From contig NZ_RJAD01000001.1 in assembly GCF_003999995.1 (NCBI RefSeq), positions 1,736,001 through 1,800,000 on the forward strand: a DNA stretch of 64,000 nucleotides, read 5' to 3'. The notes beneath the pieces are model-generated. The model was not told the origin of the DNA. It saw only the letters and a list, made by a program, of their open reading frames with translations, and made no database searches. The translations under genes and the position numbers were made by a program. Shown here piece after piece: positions 27,309 through 35,506 of the stretch. Source of the DNA: Microbacterium sulfonylureivorans. Its GTDB lineage: Bacteria; Actinomycetota; Actinomycetes; Actinomycetales; Microbacteriaceae. The stretch's first letter is position 1, and the number at the start of each line of letters is the position of its first letter.

Positions 27309-27518
27309 TCTAGCCGAGCCTTCATGACACCTCAGTTGCGCCCGCGAGGTGATTCCACACTCCAGCAGTCGACGCAGCGGGAGCCTGCATACCTTTGGGG
27401 AAAGCCGCCGAGAGAACTAGTGCAACGATGCACAACCTCGAAAGGTCGAGAGCCACGGAATGACGCGGAAAGCCGATCCTGCAGGCTGCGACGTTCGGGG
27501 TCGCGTCAGCGGTGCAGG
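27309..27518. other. Gap between convergent genes with a scar-like repeat
   Basis: No gene. The stretch contains at 27438-27472 a 35-bp sequence (CGAAAGGTCGA...CGGAATGACGCGGAA) that matches the left part of the tRNA-associated scars at 44846 and 45316, but lacks the tRNA end. Confidence 0.5.
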
Positions 27519-28691
27519 TCACCCAAGGCGAAGTCCCGGCGCGGCCAGGAACGCCTCGCCGTATCCCGTCACGGTGAGCCGGCCCTCGTCCGGCGTGACG
27601 AAGATCGCGCTCCCGGGCCGCAAGGTCACAGTGCCGTTCGTCATCCCGCCGAGGATGGAGAGCGTCCCCGTCGTCGCGAGCGCGATCGTGGCGCTGTCCA
27701 CGACGATCTCCACTCCCTGCCCAGCCGTGACGCTTACCCGGTCGAGCGCAAGGTCCGCCACCGGCACGTGGTAGCGCTCCACGCCGGGGGCGACCGCGCG
27801 GGGACGGACGACATTCGGGCGGCCGGGCCGCGCGTCGACGACCGCGAGCAGCTCGTCGACGTCGATGTGCTTGGACGTAAGCCCGCCCCGCAGGACGTTG
27901 TCGCTCGCGGCCATCAGCTCCACGCCGAGTCCGCTGAGGTACGCGTGCAGGACTCCGGCCGGGACGAACAGTCCTTCACCGCGCCGGAGGGTCACGAGAT
28001 TCATGAGCAGCGCGACGACGATGCCGGGGTCGCCGGGGAACTGCCCGTTCATCGACCGCACGAGGTCGAGCTCGGCCGAGAAGTTCGGCAGCGTCGCACC
28101 GGCGGCGGCGTCGATGACCGCCCGCACCTCTGCTGCTGCCGCTTCGGACAGGACCCAATCGAGCACCGCCGCGAGCGAGGCGTCGGCGTACTCGAGACGC
28201 GCGGCGAGGGGGCGCGCGCCGTCGCCGAGCTCGGTGACCAGGCGGCGGGTGGCTGCGAGGTCGCGTAGGCCGACGACGGCCCGGAACTCGTCGCTGACTG
28301 CGACGATGAGCTCGGGCTTGTGGTTGGAGTCGCGATACGTGCGACGCGGGGCGTTGCGCGCTATGCCTGCGGCTTCCTCGCGCGCGAAGCCCGCCTCGGC
28401 CTGCGCGATGGACGGATGGGCTTGGATGGAGAGCGGCGATTCCGCAGCGAGCAGTTTCAGCAGATACGGCAGATGCGAGGGAGCGCCGCTTCTCACGCCG
28501 TGCTCGGACAGCCAGACGTCCAGCGTCCGCCCGTCCGGCGTCTGCGCCGGGTCGGCGGGGTGGTCGCCGAACCAGACCTCTGCCTCGGGTGTTCCGGACG
28601 GCGCGCGCCCCTCGAGGTCGGCGATAAGCGAGGGCGACCCCCAGGCGTACTTGTGGGGGGGGGGGGGGGGGGGCGTCAGCGGAAGGAGCAC
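27519..28691 (-). CDS. manA: Mannose-6-phosphate isomerase, class I, with poly-proline N-terminus
   Basis: A 390-residue cupin enzyme interconverting mannose-6-phosphate and fructose-6-phosphate. Zinc-site landmarks are intact: SIQAHPS, NHKPELIVA and VPAGVLHAYLSG. The GTG at 28691 lies 2 bases after the ROK kinase stop. Only seven codons in, a run of 19 C (minus strand) encodes six consecutive prolines just before YAWGS, the usual family start (family members read like LPLTNxxxxYAWGS). The current run length keeps the frame open; gain or loss of one base would kill translation, so the gene could switch by slippage, or the run could be a sequencing error. Confidence 0.85.
   Translation of the reverse strand: MLLPLTPPPPPPHKYAWGSPSLIADLEGRAPSGTPEAEVWFGDHPADPAQTPDGRTLDVWLSEHGVRSGAPSHLPYLLKLLAAESPLSIQAHPSIAQAEAGFAREEAAGIARNAPRRTYRDSNHKPELIVAVSDEFRAVVGLRDLAATRRLVTELGDGARPLAARLEYADASLAAVLDWVLSEAAAAEVRAVIDAAAGATLPNFSAELDLVRSMNGQFPGDPGIVVALLMNLVTLRRGEGLFVPAGVLHAYLSGLGVELMAASDNVLRGGLTSKHIDVDELLAVVDARPGRPNVVRPRAVAPGVERYHVPVADLALDRVSVTAGQGVEIVVDSATIALATTGTLSILGGMTNGTVTLRPGSAIFVTPDEGRLTVTGYGEAFLAAPGLRLG
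28655..28673. repeat. Homopolymer run of 19 G
   Basis: The run lies at codons 7-13 of manA on the complementary strand. Runs this long are rare in high-GC coding DNA and are prone to slipped-strand change. Confidence 0.9.
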
Positions 28692-28693
28692 GG

Positions 28694-29599
28694 TCAGGAA
28701 GACCGCACGGGGGAGAGTACTCCGGCGGCTCGAGCTGCACCGACAAGCGGGGCGGCATCGGGCCTTTGCGACTTCTCCACTCGCAAGCGTGCGAGTGTCG
28801 GGACGGCCTCGATGAGGCCCCGTCGGAACGGAGGATAAACGACGTCCCAGGAACGTGAAATCGACCCGCCGATCACCAGGACCTCGGTTTCGAACGCGGC
28901 GACGGCGGAGGCGATGCACGCGCCGAGCGCACTGAACGCGGTCTCGAACACCTCGGTGGCGTCTTGATCCCCGTGTCGTGCAAGCGCCGCAATCTCGCGG
29001 ACGTCGAGGTCGCGTCCTGTTCGTGCGTGGAATGTGTCGATCAAGGCGCGCCGTGACACTGTCGCTTCGATACCGCGTCCATTCCACTGAAGGAGGTGGA
29101 CCCACCCGTAGGGCGGGAGCCCCGGAAGATCGGTCACGGGGACCCCCTCGTGAAGGAAGCTGGAACCTATTCCTGTGCCGAGGGTGAGGAAGACGGCGCG
29201 CCGCGATTCGTCCCGGCGACCCGCCCATTCACCCATCGCGAACGCATCGGCGTCATTGACGAAGACGAACTCGTCAGCGATCCCGTCCAGCCTCGATGCT
29301 AGGGCGCGGCCGAGGTCCACCCCGCAGAGGGCGCCGAATTTCGCGACCCCCTCGAACTGGCCGATTCCATGTTGGTAGTCGAACGGGCCGGGAATGGCGA
29401 CCCCCCAGCGCCTCGTCCCGCCCGGTGGTAGTTGCGTGGCGGCCTCCGCGAAACGCGCAACGAGCGCGTCCGCCGTGCCGGCCGAGTCGATGCCCAATCG
29501 CACCTCTCGCTGTACGAACCAGTGACCGGTGCTCACCGTTGCGGCTGTCACATGGGTTCCACCGATCTCCAGTACCCGCTGGGAACCGTTGGAATTCAT
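28694..29599 (-). CDS. ROK-family sugar kinase
   Basis: A 301-residue ROK protein without a DNA-binding domain, so an enzyme rather than a repressor. ATP phosphate-binding loop EIGGTHVTAATV, sugar-binding GVAIPGPFDYQHG, catalytic VFVNDADAFAMGEW and LTLGTGIGSSF are present. The usual CxCGxxGC zinc motif is absent, as in some sugar kinase subgroups. Sandwiched between two mannose-6-phosphate isomerase genes with an ATGA overlap on one side and a 2-bp gap on the other, it is best read as a mannokinase or fructo/mannokinase. Specificity is inferred from context. Confidence 0.85.
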   Translation of the reverse strand: MNSNGSQRVLEIGGTHVTAATVSTGHWFVQREVRLGIDSAGTADALVARFAEAATQLPPGGTRRWGVAIPGPFDYQHGIGQFEGVAKFGALCGVDLGRALASRLDGIADEFVFVNDADAFAMGEWAGRRDESRRAVFLTLGTGIGSSFLHEGVPVTDLPGLPPYGWVHLLQWNGRGIEATVSRRALIDTFHARTGRDLDVREIAALARHGDQDATEVFETAFSALGACIASAVAAFETEVLVIGGSISRSWDVVYPPFRRGLIEAVPTLARLRVEKSQRPDAAPLVGAARAAGVLSPVRSS

Positions 29600-31428
29600 C
29601 GGGCAACCTCCTCGGCGCCGAGCTGGACGAGCTCACCCATCGCCTCAGCCCGCTCGATACGTTCGTGCAACGTCCAGTCGGGTTGCGGCCGTTGTGTTCC
29701 TCGCACGTACGCTTTGACCGTCGCGAGGCGCTGCCCCGCTCCTCGACCGAACGGTCGGATAGTGTACGCACCGACGGCGGCGGGGATGATGAACGTCTCC
29801 GCAAAGTGGACGATGAATGACTCGAACGCTCCGGTGGGGGATTCCACGATTGCTTCCGCGCCCTCGACGAGGTTGAGCACGTTCACCGTCCCGCGGGTGT
29901 CGTGCGGCACGGGAGAGCTGAACCAGTGGCGACGGACTTCGATGAACTCCAACTCGTGGAGACCGGTGCGTTCCTCGATCCATCCATCACCTTCCGCAAC
30001 GGGCTCGGTCTGGTCAAGCAGGTTCGCGATCGCCCATTCAGTGTCTCGGTCCCATTGGATGTTTGCCACAGCATGATCGAGGTGGATCGGGCGGGGCACC
30101 CCGTCGAGACCTAGGCGATCCCAGTCCCACATCTTGAACGTGAAGATGTATGGGGTTGCGGAGATCTCCAGCACCATGGAGTTGGCGCCCGAGCAGTGGA
30201 CTGTCCCGGCGGGAATCGAGAAGTGGTCATGCTTCCTTGCGGGGAAGGAATTGATGTACTCGTCCACGGGGAAGGACTGTGCCCCCGACGCCGCGAGCTC
30301 CAAGTCAGCCTTTAGCTGCTCCCTGTCGACTCCCGTCTTGAGACCCAGATAGACAACGGCATCGCTTCCGGCGTCGAGCAAGTAGTAACTCTCGTCCTGG
30401 GTGTACGACATTCCGAACTTGTCGCGGATGTAGTCGGTGAGCGGATGAACCTGCAGCGACAGGTTTCCACCGTCCATCGTGTCGAGGAAGTCGAATCGAA
30501 TGGGGAACTCGGCGCCGAACCGCGCGAAGGTGCGCTCGCCCAGCAGCTCGCGCGGATGAGCAAACACCACGTCGATGGACGGGATCTCGAAGATCATCAG
30601 ACCGTCGGTAAGGAGGATGCTGTTCTCCTCAGGAACCCCATCGAACGCCCAGGCGTAGTTGGGTGCGTCGGCGGTGAGCCCGCAGACTTCTTTCATCCAC
30701 TGCCCCCCCCACACCCCTGGATCGAAGTAGGGGACCACTCGAAACGGACGCTGAGCCGTACTGAGCAGTGACTCGCGGAAGGCCTGACCGGTGATCAGCT
30801 TGGGCTCGGCTGGCCGATTGAGATCCAGCACGAAGTCCGCCGACTCGAACAGTGCCCGCTTATGGCGGTCGGCTACACGCCACTCGACGAAATATCCACG
30901 CTTGACCTTCCGCAATGTGTCCTCGGCGGAGTTGTCGGCGTGCCAGTTCGGCATTCCTGCTCGATAGCGGAGTTGGATCTCCCAACGAGCCAATTCGCCC
31001 AGGATGATGATGTCGGCGTCGGGGGCGACGAAAGCAGCGCCCCAACCAACGAGCACCACTCCCCGCGTCCTCTCTGCCAGATGTCCTCGAAGCGCCTCGA
31101 CGCGGCCTTCGTCGTAGAAGGCGCCGATCGTCGCGTGGGACATCACTCCGAACACCCGATCGTTCGTGAGGTTGTCTGTCAGCCATGCGGTGATGTCCCC
31201 TCCGTCTACCGCCGCATCTTCGCCATTGAGGATGTCGAAGTCGGGGAATCCGCTCCGCAACTGCGCGATGAGGACGTCGAGATCGGTCCCCGGGTAGGCG
31301 TCGATCACGATCAGGGGACTGGGGAGATCGCGTGTGAGATCGCAGATCGCAGACCACGCCACGGGTCCGGTGAGAATCCGCTCGCCCGCCGGGAGATCGA
31401 TGGTTGGGGTCGGGTCGTACGACTGCAT
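29596..31428 (-). CDS. Long-type class I mannose-6-phosphate isomerase
   Basis: About 610 residues from the ATG at 31428. The C-terminal two thirds are a type I PMI cupin (LSLQVHPLTDYIRDKFGMSY, IPAGTVHCSGANSMVLEIS). The N-terminal ~200 residues (PAGERILTGPVAWSAICDL ... PLIVIDAYPGTDLD) form an additional domain resembling an uridine-kinase-like fold but without a clear P-loop. Such long PMIs are best known from Firmicutes and some actinobacteria. It heads a three-gene mannose operon under a perfect LacI-type palindrome 81 bp upstream. Having two PMIs in one operon is odd; one may act on another phospho-sugar. Confidence 0.82.
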   Translation of the reverse strand: MQSYDPTPTIDLPAGERILTGPVAWSAICDLTRDLPSPLIVIDAYPGTDLDVLIAQLRSGFPDFDILNGEDAAVDGGDITAWLTDNLTNDRVFGVMSHATIGAFYDEGRVEALRGHLAERTRGVVLVGWGAAFVAPDADIIILGELARWEIQLRYRAGMPNWHADNSAEDTLRKVKRGYFVEWRVADRHKRALFESADFVLDLNRPAEPKLITGQAFRESLLSTAQRPFRVVPYFDPGVWGGQWMKEVCGLTADAPNYAWAFDGVPEENSILLTDGLMIFEIPSIDVVFAHPRELLGERTFARFGAEFPIRFDFLDTMDGGNLSLQVHPLTDYIRDKFGMSYTQDESYYLLDAGSDAVVYLGLKTGVDREQLKADLELAASGAQSFPVDEYINSFPARKHDHFSIPAGTVHCSGANSMVLEISATPYIFTFKMWDWDRLGLDGVPRPIHLDHAVANIQWDRDTEWAIANLLDQTEPVAEGDGWIEERTGLHELEFIEVRRHWFSSPVPHDTRGTVNVLNLVEGAEAIVESPTGAFESFIVHFAETFIIPAAVGAYTIRPFGRGAGQRLATVKAYVRGTQRPQPDWTLHERIERAEAMGELVQLGAEEVAR

Positions 31429-31508
31429 CGGTGGCGCGCTCCGGGTTCGGCATTGACGTTGCAGGCGGCCCCCAGGGGCTGCCCGTATGCTCCTCAGCAT
31501 GAGGGTGC

Positions 31509-31522
31509 TGGTAACGATACCA
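31509..31522. promoter_or_regulatory. Perfect LacI-type palindrome upstream of mannose operon
   Basis: TGGTAACGATACCA is a perfect 14-bp palindrome and the best member of the four-site set. It lies just upstream of the minus-strand PMI/ROK/manA operon, which ties this operon to LacI regulator 1 although that gene is 16 kb away. Confidence 0.7.
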
Positions 31523-31807
31523 CTCGGAGCGGCGCGTTGCTATTGGCACTTCGTGGCTAAAACCATCCGCCATGCCGGCGCCGAGGAGGACGATAACTGG
31601 CTCGACGGCGACCATCATCTAGGCCACCGGAGCTACGTCCAGCCAGGCGCGCGGGTTCGTCGATCCTCGGTTCCGTGTGGGGAAGCTTCTCGCCGCCCCA
31701 TCGCCGGCGCGGTCGGTCGCGCGACATTTCATGTACGCATCGCGATCCTCCCCGACGAGTGGAGCTTGCTGTGCGATGCAGGTGCGCGCGTCGCTAGTGT
31801 TTTGCCT
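31523..31807. other. Non-coding gap
   Basis: Between the mannose operon promoter and the 3' end of the second lacI-like gene. No gene, repeat or terminator hairpin is apparent. Confidence 0.5.
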
Positions 31808-32914
31808 TCACCACGTTCCGTGGTGTGATCGCGGGTCTAGACGGCTACGGTGCGGAGGTGCCGTAGATCCTCGAATGACAAGCCGGGGTTCCGGTTCTGT
31901 CACGATCAGGTTCTCCACAGTGCCAGTGTCGAGCTGTCGGAGGAGGAGTGACATCCCCTGCGCTCCGAGCTCCTCAAGCGGCGTGGCTACGACCGTGAGC
32001 GGGGGATTGAGCTGGTCGGCGTAAGGGAGATCATTGAACCCGATGACGGAGAGTTCTTCGGGCACCCGCACGCCGGCTTCGCGTGCCGCCGCGAGGACTC
32101 CTGTCGCAGCCATGGAGTTGCCCACCACGACGCCGCTGGGCAACTCGTCCAGTTGGAACATGCGCTGCGCAGCGGCCTTTCCGGTCGCGGCAATAGTGCC
32201 TCCGGACAGCATCCACTCGTCACGAACCGGGATGTTCGCAGCGGTGAGTGCCCTCCGGAAGCCGTCTTCACGGTCCTGGGCGCGAACATTCCGCTCACCG
32301 ATCCCGAACATCCCGATTCTGGTGTGTCCCAGGTCTATGAGGTGCCGCGTGGCGATGCCTGCGGCGATGGCGTTGTCCAGCGAGACGCTGCTGTGCGCCC
32401 CGCCGGCGTCGTTGACGATGACGAGTGGGATGCTCTTGGAGACCGAGTCCGCGAGGCGCGTGTCTGCTTCGGTACCCGCAGGAACGATCAGAATCCCGTC
32501 GATCAGCCCGCTTCGAACTATTCGGTCGAAGGAGCCGGAATCGTTCGCCAGCTCGGGGATGTTGTCCGCCAGGATGAGGACCATGTGCCTCTCGGAGGCG
32601 ATCCGTTGCGCCCCTGAGATGATTTCACTGTAGAGGGGGTGGGTGACTCCGTGGACGGCGAGGCCGATGGCCCCCACCCGAGAACGCTTTAGTGCGCGGG
32701 CCGCGTAGTTCGGCGTGTACGCGAGCTCCTTCGCAACCCGGATGATTCGCTCACGCGTCTCGGCCCGGACGACCACTGTGGGGTCGCCGTTCAGCACTCG
32801 CGAGACCACGGACTTTGTCACCTCCGCTCTTGCGGCGACTTCGGCAATGCCGACCATGGTCAAACTCTTTCGTCCGGGATCGCCCAGCGCTCGGCGCCGG
32901 GCTCTCTTCTTCAT
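31808..32914 (-). CDS. LacI-family transcriptional repressor (regulator 2)
   Basis: A 368-residue LacI/GalR protein with an Arg/Lys-rich 18-residue lead, HTH (GIAEVAARAEVTKSVVSRVL, about 22-41), hinge (ALKRSRVGAIGLAV) and sugar-sensor domain ending in VIGFNDLPYADQLNPPLTVV. It is divergent from an ABC importer whose promoter has a symmetric AAACCGGTTT site over the likely transcription start. A matching promoter occurs before the CoA-transferase operon at 38.6 kb, so both operons are probably repressed by this protein. Confidence 0.92.
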   Translation of the reverse strand: MKKRARRRALGDPGRKSLTMVGIAEVAARAEVTKSVVSRVLNGDPTVVVRAETRERIIRVAKELAYTPNYAARALKRSRVGAIGLAVHGVTHPLYSEIISGAQRIASERHMVLILADNIPELANDSGSFDRIVRSGLIDGILIVPAGTEADTRLADSVSKSIPLVIVNDAGGAHSSVSLDNAIAAGIATRHLIDLGHTRIGMFGIGERNVRAQDREDGFRRALTAANIPVRDEWMLSGGTIAATGKAAAQRMFQLDELPSGVVVGNSMAATGVLAAAREAGVRVPEELSVIGFNDLPYADQLNPPLTVVATPLEELGAQGMSLLLRQLDTGTVENLIVTEPEPRLVIRGSTAPPHRSRLDPRSHHGTW

Positions 32915-32936
32915 TGGGGTGGGATGCCGACTGGAG

Positions 32937-32984
32937 TTGACACCTCATCCCGATGTATCGTATAACATCATGAAACCGGTTTAA
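32937..32984 (+). promoter_or_regulatory. Promoter with overlapping LacI-2 operator (importer operon)
   Basis: TTGACA (32937-32942), 18-bp spacer, TATAAC (32961-32966), then TGAAACCGGTTTAA (32971-32984) over the expected start site. The AAACCGGTTT core is a perfect 10-bp palindrome. The whole 33-bp block from TGTATCG to TTTAATG matches the block at 38619-38651. Confidence 0.72.
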
Positions 32985-33133
32985 TGGCGACTCAGGAGTT
33001 CCAGTCTCGCAGACTGAGGACCCAGGTCTCGCAGGAGGACCGCTCTTGCCGGAGTGACTCGAAACATGGATGTTTCACGGGGGTTTCCCCACACCTTGGT
33101 CCAATGAGGGACCTAAACGAAGGAGTGCACAGC

Positions 33134-34438
33134 ATGAAGTTCTCATCGACGTCGACAGCACGGCGACGTACCGTCACGATCGCCACAGCAGCGACCCTCG
33201 CCGTGGGCCTGCTTGCTGGATGCAGCAGCGGCAGCGGCGACGCGGATCCCGAATCCGATACCGTCCAGTGGCTCACCGACGCACAAGACTGGACCGCCAA
33301 GATCGAAGCCGTCAGTCCGGAGATCAAGGATCAGACGGGCGTGACGGTCGAACCCCTCACCCTGCCCACCACGTCGAACTTCATTCAGACATTCCTGGCG
33401 TCCTTGCCGACGGACAAGGTGAGTGATGTGGCGAAGTGGACGAGCGGAAAGTACATGCAAGCCGCTGCAGCCACAGGTGACCTGGAAGACCTGACTCCGA
33501 TCTGGGATGCCGCGGTGGCGAACGGCGATCTCGACGATGGTCTGCGCCCCTTCTTCTCGCACGAGGGGAAGGTGTATGGAGTGCCGTTCACGATGTCGTA
33601 CTGGGTGATGTATTACAGCAAGACGTTGTTCGAAGAGGCCGGGATCTCGGGCCCGCCGACCACGTGGGCCGAGCTTGAAGATGCAGCGGCCAAGCTGAAG
33701 GCGATTGGCGCCAAGACCTGCACCGGGCAAGCGGATGGCTGGACGCCATTCATCCCCTTCGAGATGTTCGTCGGCGCGAAGTCGCCCGAGGTCTACAACG
33801 AGCTGATCGAGAACGAGGTGTCGTTCGACGATCCGCAGATCGAGGATGCGATGTCGGTCTGGAAGGAATGGATCGACAATGGCTGGATGACAGCGCCGGA
33901 TCAGAAATTCTCGGACTGCCCGGCCGGAATGAAGGCCGGCAACGTAGGAATGTTCCCGATCGGGACGTGGTACAACTCGTCCTTCGAGGCCGCCGGACTC
34001 GCCGAAGGCGACGTAGGCGCATTTGTGGTCCCGTCGATGGAGGAGGGCGGTTCTCCCGCCGTGTTCAGCGAGGCATCGGCATGGGTCGTCCCGAAGAACG
34101 CACCCAATAAGGAAGCCGCCCTCAAGGCTGTCGCCGCCTGGCTCACGGAACCCGTTCAGAGGATCTGGTCCGAGAACAACCCCGATACGTCGATCAACCC
34201 CAAGATCAAGTCGACGGATCCGATCATCATGAGCATCGTCGAACAGGTCGAGGAGCAGCAGGCGACCAAGCTCATTCGCTACTACGAGGCATTGCCCCCC
34301 AAGCTGGTCACCTCCACGGTGAACTCCCTCGGTGGCTTCATGGTCGACCCCGGCTCGCTCGAGAAGACACTCTCAGACATGTCAACCCAGGCCCCCCCGG
34401 CATGGGAGCAGTGGGAGAAGAGCCCGAGCGTCGGCTGA
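33134..34438 (+). CDS. ABC importer sugar-binding lipoprotein
   Basis: A 434-residue family 1 extracellular solute-binding protein. The start is the ATG at 33134 with AGGAG eight bases upstream; a ~150-nt leader separates it from the promoter. Lipobox LLAGC (Cys30) tethers it outside. It has typical features of carbohydrate binders: WLTDAQDWTAKIEAVSPEI, VPFTMSYWVMYYSKTLFEEA, and a C-terminal Trp-rich end. It delivers an oligosaccharide to the two permeases that follow. No ATPase gene is nearby, so a shared MsiK-type ATPase elsewhere is expected, as is usual in actinobacteria. Confidence 0.92.
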   Translation: MKFSSTSTARRRTVTIATAATLAVGLLAGCSSGSGDADPESDTVQWLTDAQDWTAKIEAVSPEIKDQTGVTVEPLTLPTTSNFIQTFLASLPTDKVSDVAKWTSGKYMQAAAATGDLEDLTPIWDAAVANGDLDDGLRPFFSHEGKVYGVPFTMSYWVMYYSKTLFEEAGISGPPTTWAELEDAAAKLKAIGAKTCTGQADGWTPFIPFEMFVGAKSPEVYNELIENEVSFDDPQIEDAMSVWKEWIDNGWMTAPDQKFSDCPAGMKAGNVGMFPIGTWYNSSFEAAGLAEGDVGAFVVPSMEEGGSPAVFSEASAWVVPKNAPNKEAALKAVAAWLTEPVQRIWSENNPDTSINPKIKSTDPIIMSIVEQVEEQQATKLIRYYEALPPKLVTSTVNSLGGFMVDPGSLEKTLSDMSTQAPPAWEQWEKSPSVG

Positions 34439-34448
34439 TATGGCCATC

Positions 34449-34485
34449 GCTGCTGTGTGCGCCCAATCCGGGCGCACACAGCAGC
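34449..34485 (+). promoter_or_regulatory. 16-bp intergenic stem-loop between binding protein and permease
   Basis: GCTGCTGTGTGCGCCC (34449-34464) pairs perfectly with 34470-34485 across an AATCC loop, 12 bp after the binding-protein stop. No U-run. Such hairpins commonly stabilise the upstream mRNA or reduce read-through, so binding protein exceeds permease. Confidence 0.75.
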
Positions 34486-34531
34486 ACGGTCAACGTCGCG
34501 CACGTCTGGGCCAAGCATTCGACAGAAAGTT

Positions 34532-35506
34532 GTGACAACCGTGGTCACGTCAGTCCAGGAAGACAGCAAGGCAGTCGCGTCCGGGCCTAACCCGGCACAT
34601 CGTGGGGGACGACACAGAGCTCGGCGCGCATCCCGCGCGGGCTTCGAGGAGCGAGACCGCCGCCGGTCCCTGCCATTCCTCACTCCCGCGCTCGCGCTCG
34701 TGGGGGCGATCCTGCTCATACCGTTCGCCTACACCGTCATACGCTCATTCTTCGGCGCCGGAGAAACGGGTTTCGTCGGCTTCGGCAACTACGTCAGCGT
34801 TTTCCAAGACCCCAGCCTGCAGCTCTCCATGCTCAACACCCTCCTCTGGGCCTTGGGTGCGCTCATCATCCCCGTTGGTGTGGCATTGCTCATCGCAGTC
34901 ATGACGCAGCGCATGAGGTTCGGCGAGACTGCGCGGGCGTTGATGATTCTGCCTTACGCGCTGGCGGGAGCCGTTGTCGGTGTGTTCGGGCACATGCTCT
35001 TCGCCACGAACGGATCTTTGAATCAGGCTCTGCAGTTCTTCGGGATGCAATCGGCGGAGCAGCCCATCGGATGGCTCTTGCACTGGCCTCTCAACGTCAT
35101 CTCCACGATCCTGATTGCGTCCTGGCAGGCGACCGGAGTGAATCTGATGCTCTTCACTGTCGGCCTTCAGACAATTCCGCGGGAGACCCTCGAGGCGGGA
35201 GCGATCGATGGTGCCGAAGGGTGGACGCGCTTCCGGCACATCGTGTTCCCGCAATTGCGGGCCACAACAGCCATCGTCGTCGGAATAACCATCGCAAATG
35301 CGCTGCGCGCGTTCGATGTCATCTTCGTGCTGACTCACGGGGGGCCCAATCGCACCTCCGAAAACCTCGCCCTGTCGATGTATCAACAGACTTTCACCTC
35401 GCTCGATCCTGCCGTGGGCTCGGCCATCGCAATCGTCCTGACCGTGATCGTTGTCGGGTGCTCATGGTCGTATCTGCGAACGCAGCTCGGAAAGGAGAAC
35501 TACTGA
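34532..35506 (+). CDS. ABC sugar importer permease 1
   Basis: About 324 residues if the GTG at 34532 is used; no strong ribosome site is visible and GTG 34541 is equally possible. A charged ~45-residue cytoplasmic lead precedes six membrane helices, beginning LPFLTPALALVGAILLIPFA. The ATPase-contact loop is present (ETLEAGAIDGAEGWTRFRHI, then VFPQL). The stop overlaps the next start as TGATG. It forms the channel with permease 2. Confidence 0.85.
   Translation: MTTVVTSVQEDSKAVASGPNPAHRGGRHRARRASRAGFEERDRRRSLPFLTPALALVGAILLIPFAYTVIRSFFGAGETGFVGFGNYVSVFQDPSLQLSMLNTLLWALGALIIPVGVALLIAVMTQRMRFGETARALMILPYALAGAVVGVFGHMLFATNGSLNQALQFFGMQSAEQPIGWLLHWPLNVISTILIASWQATGVNLMLFTVGLQTIPRETLEAGAIDGAEGWTRFRHIVFPQLRATTAIVVGITIANALRAFDVIFVLTHGGPNRTSENLALSMYQQTFTSLDPAVGSAIAIVLTVIVVGCSWSYLRTQLGKENY

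Noticed and set aside
28655..28673. The G-run as a telomere-like or G-quadruplex element
   Set aside because: A single uninterrupted run inside a coding frame is better explained by slippage or sequencing error than by a structural element.
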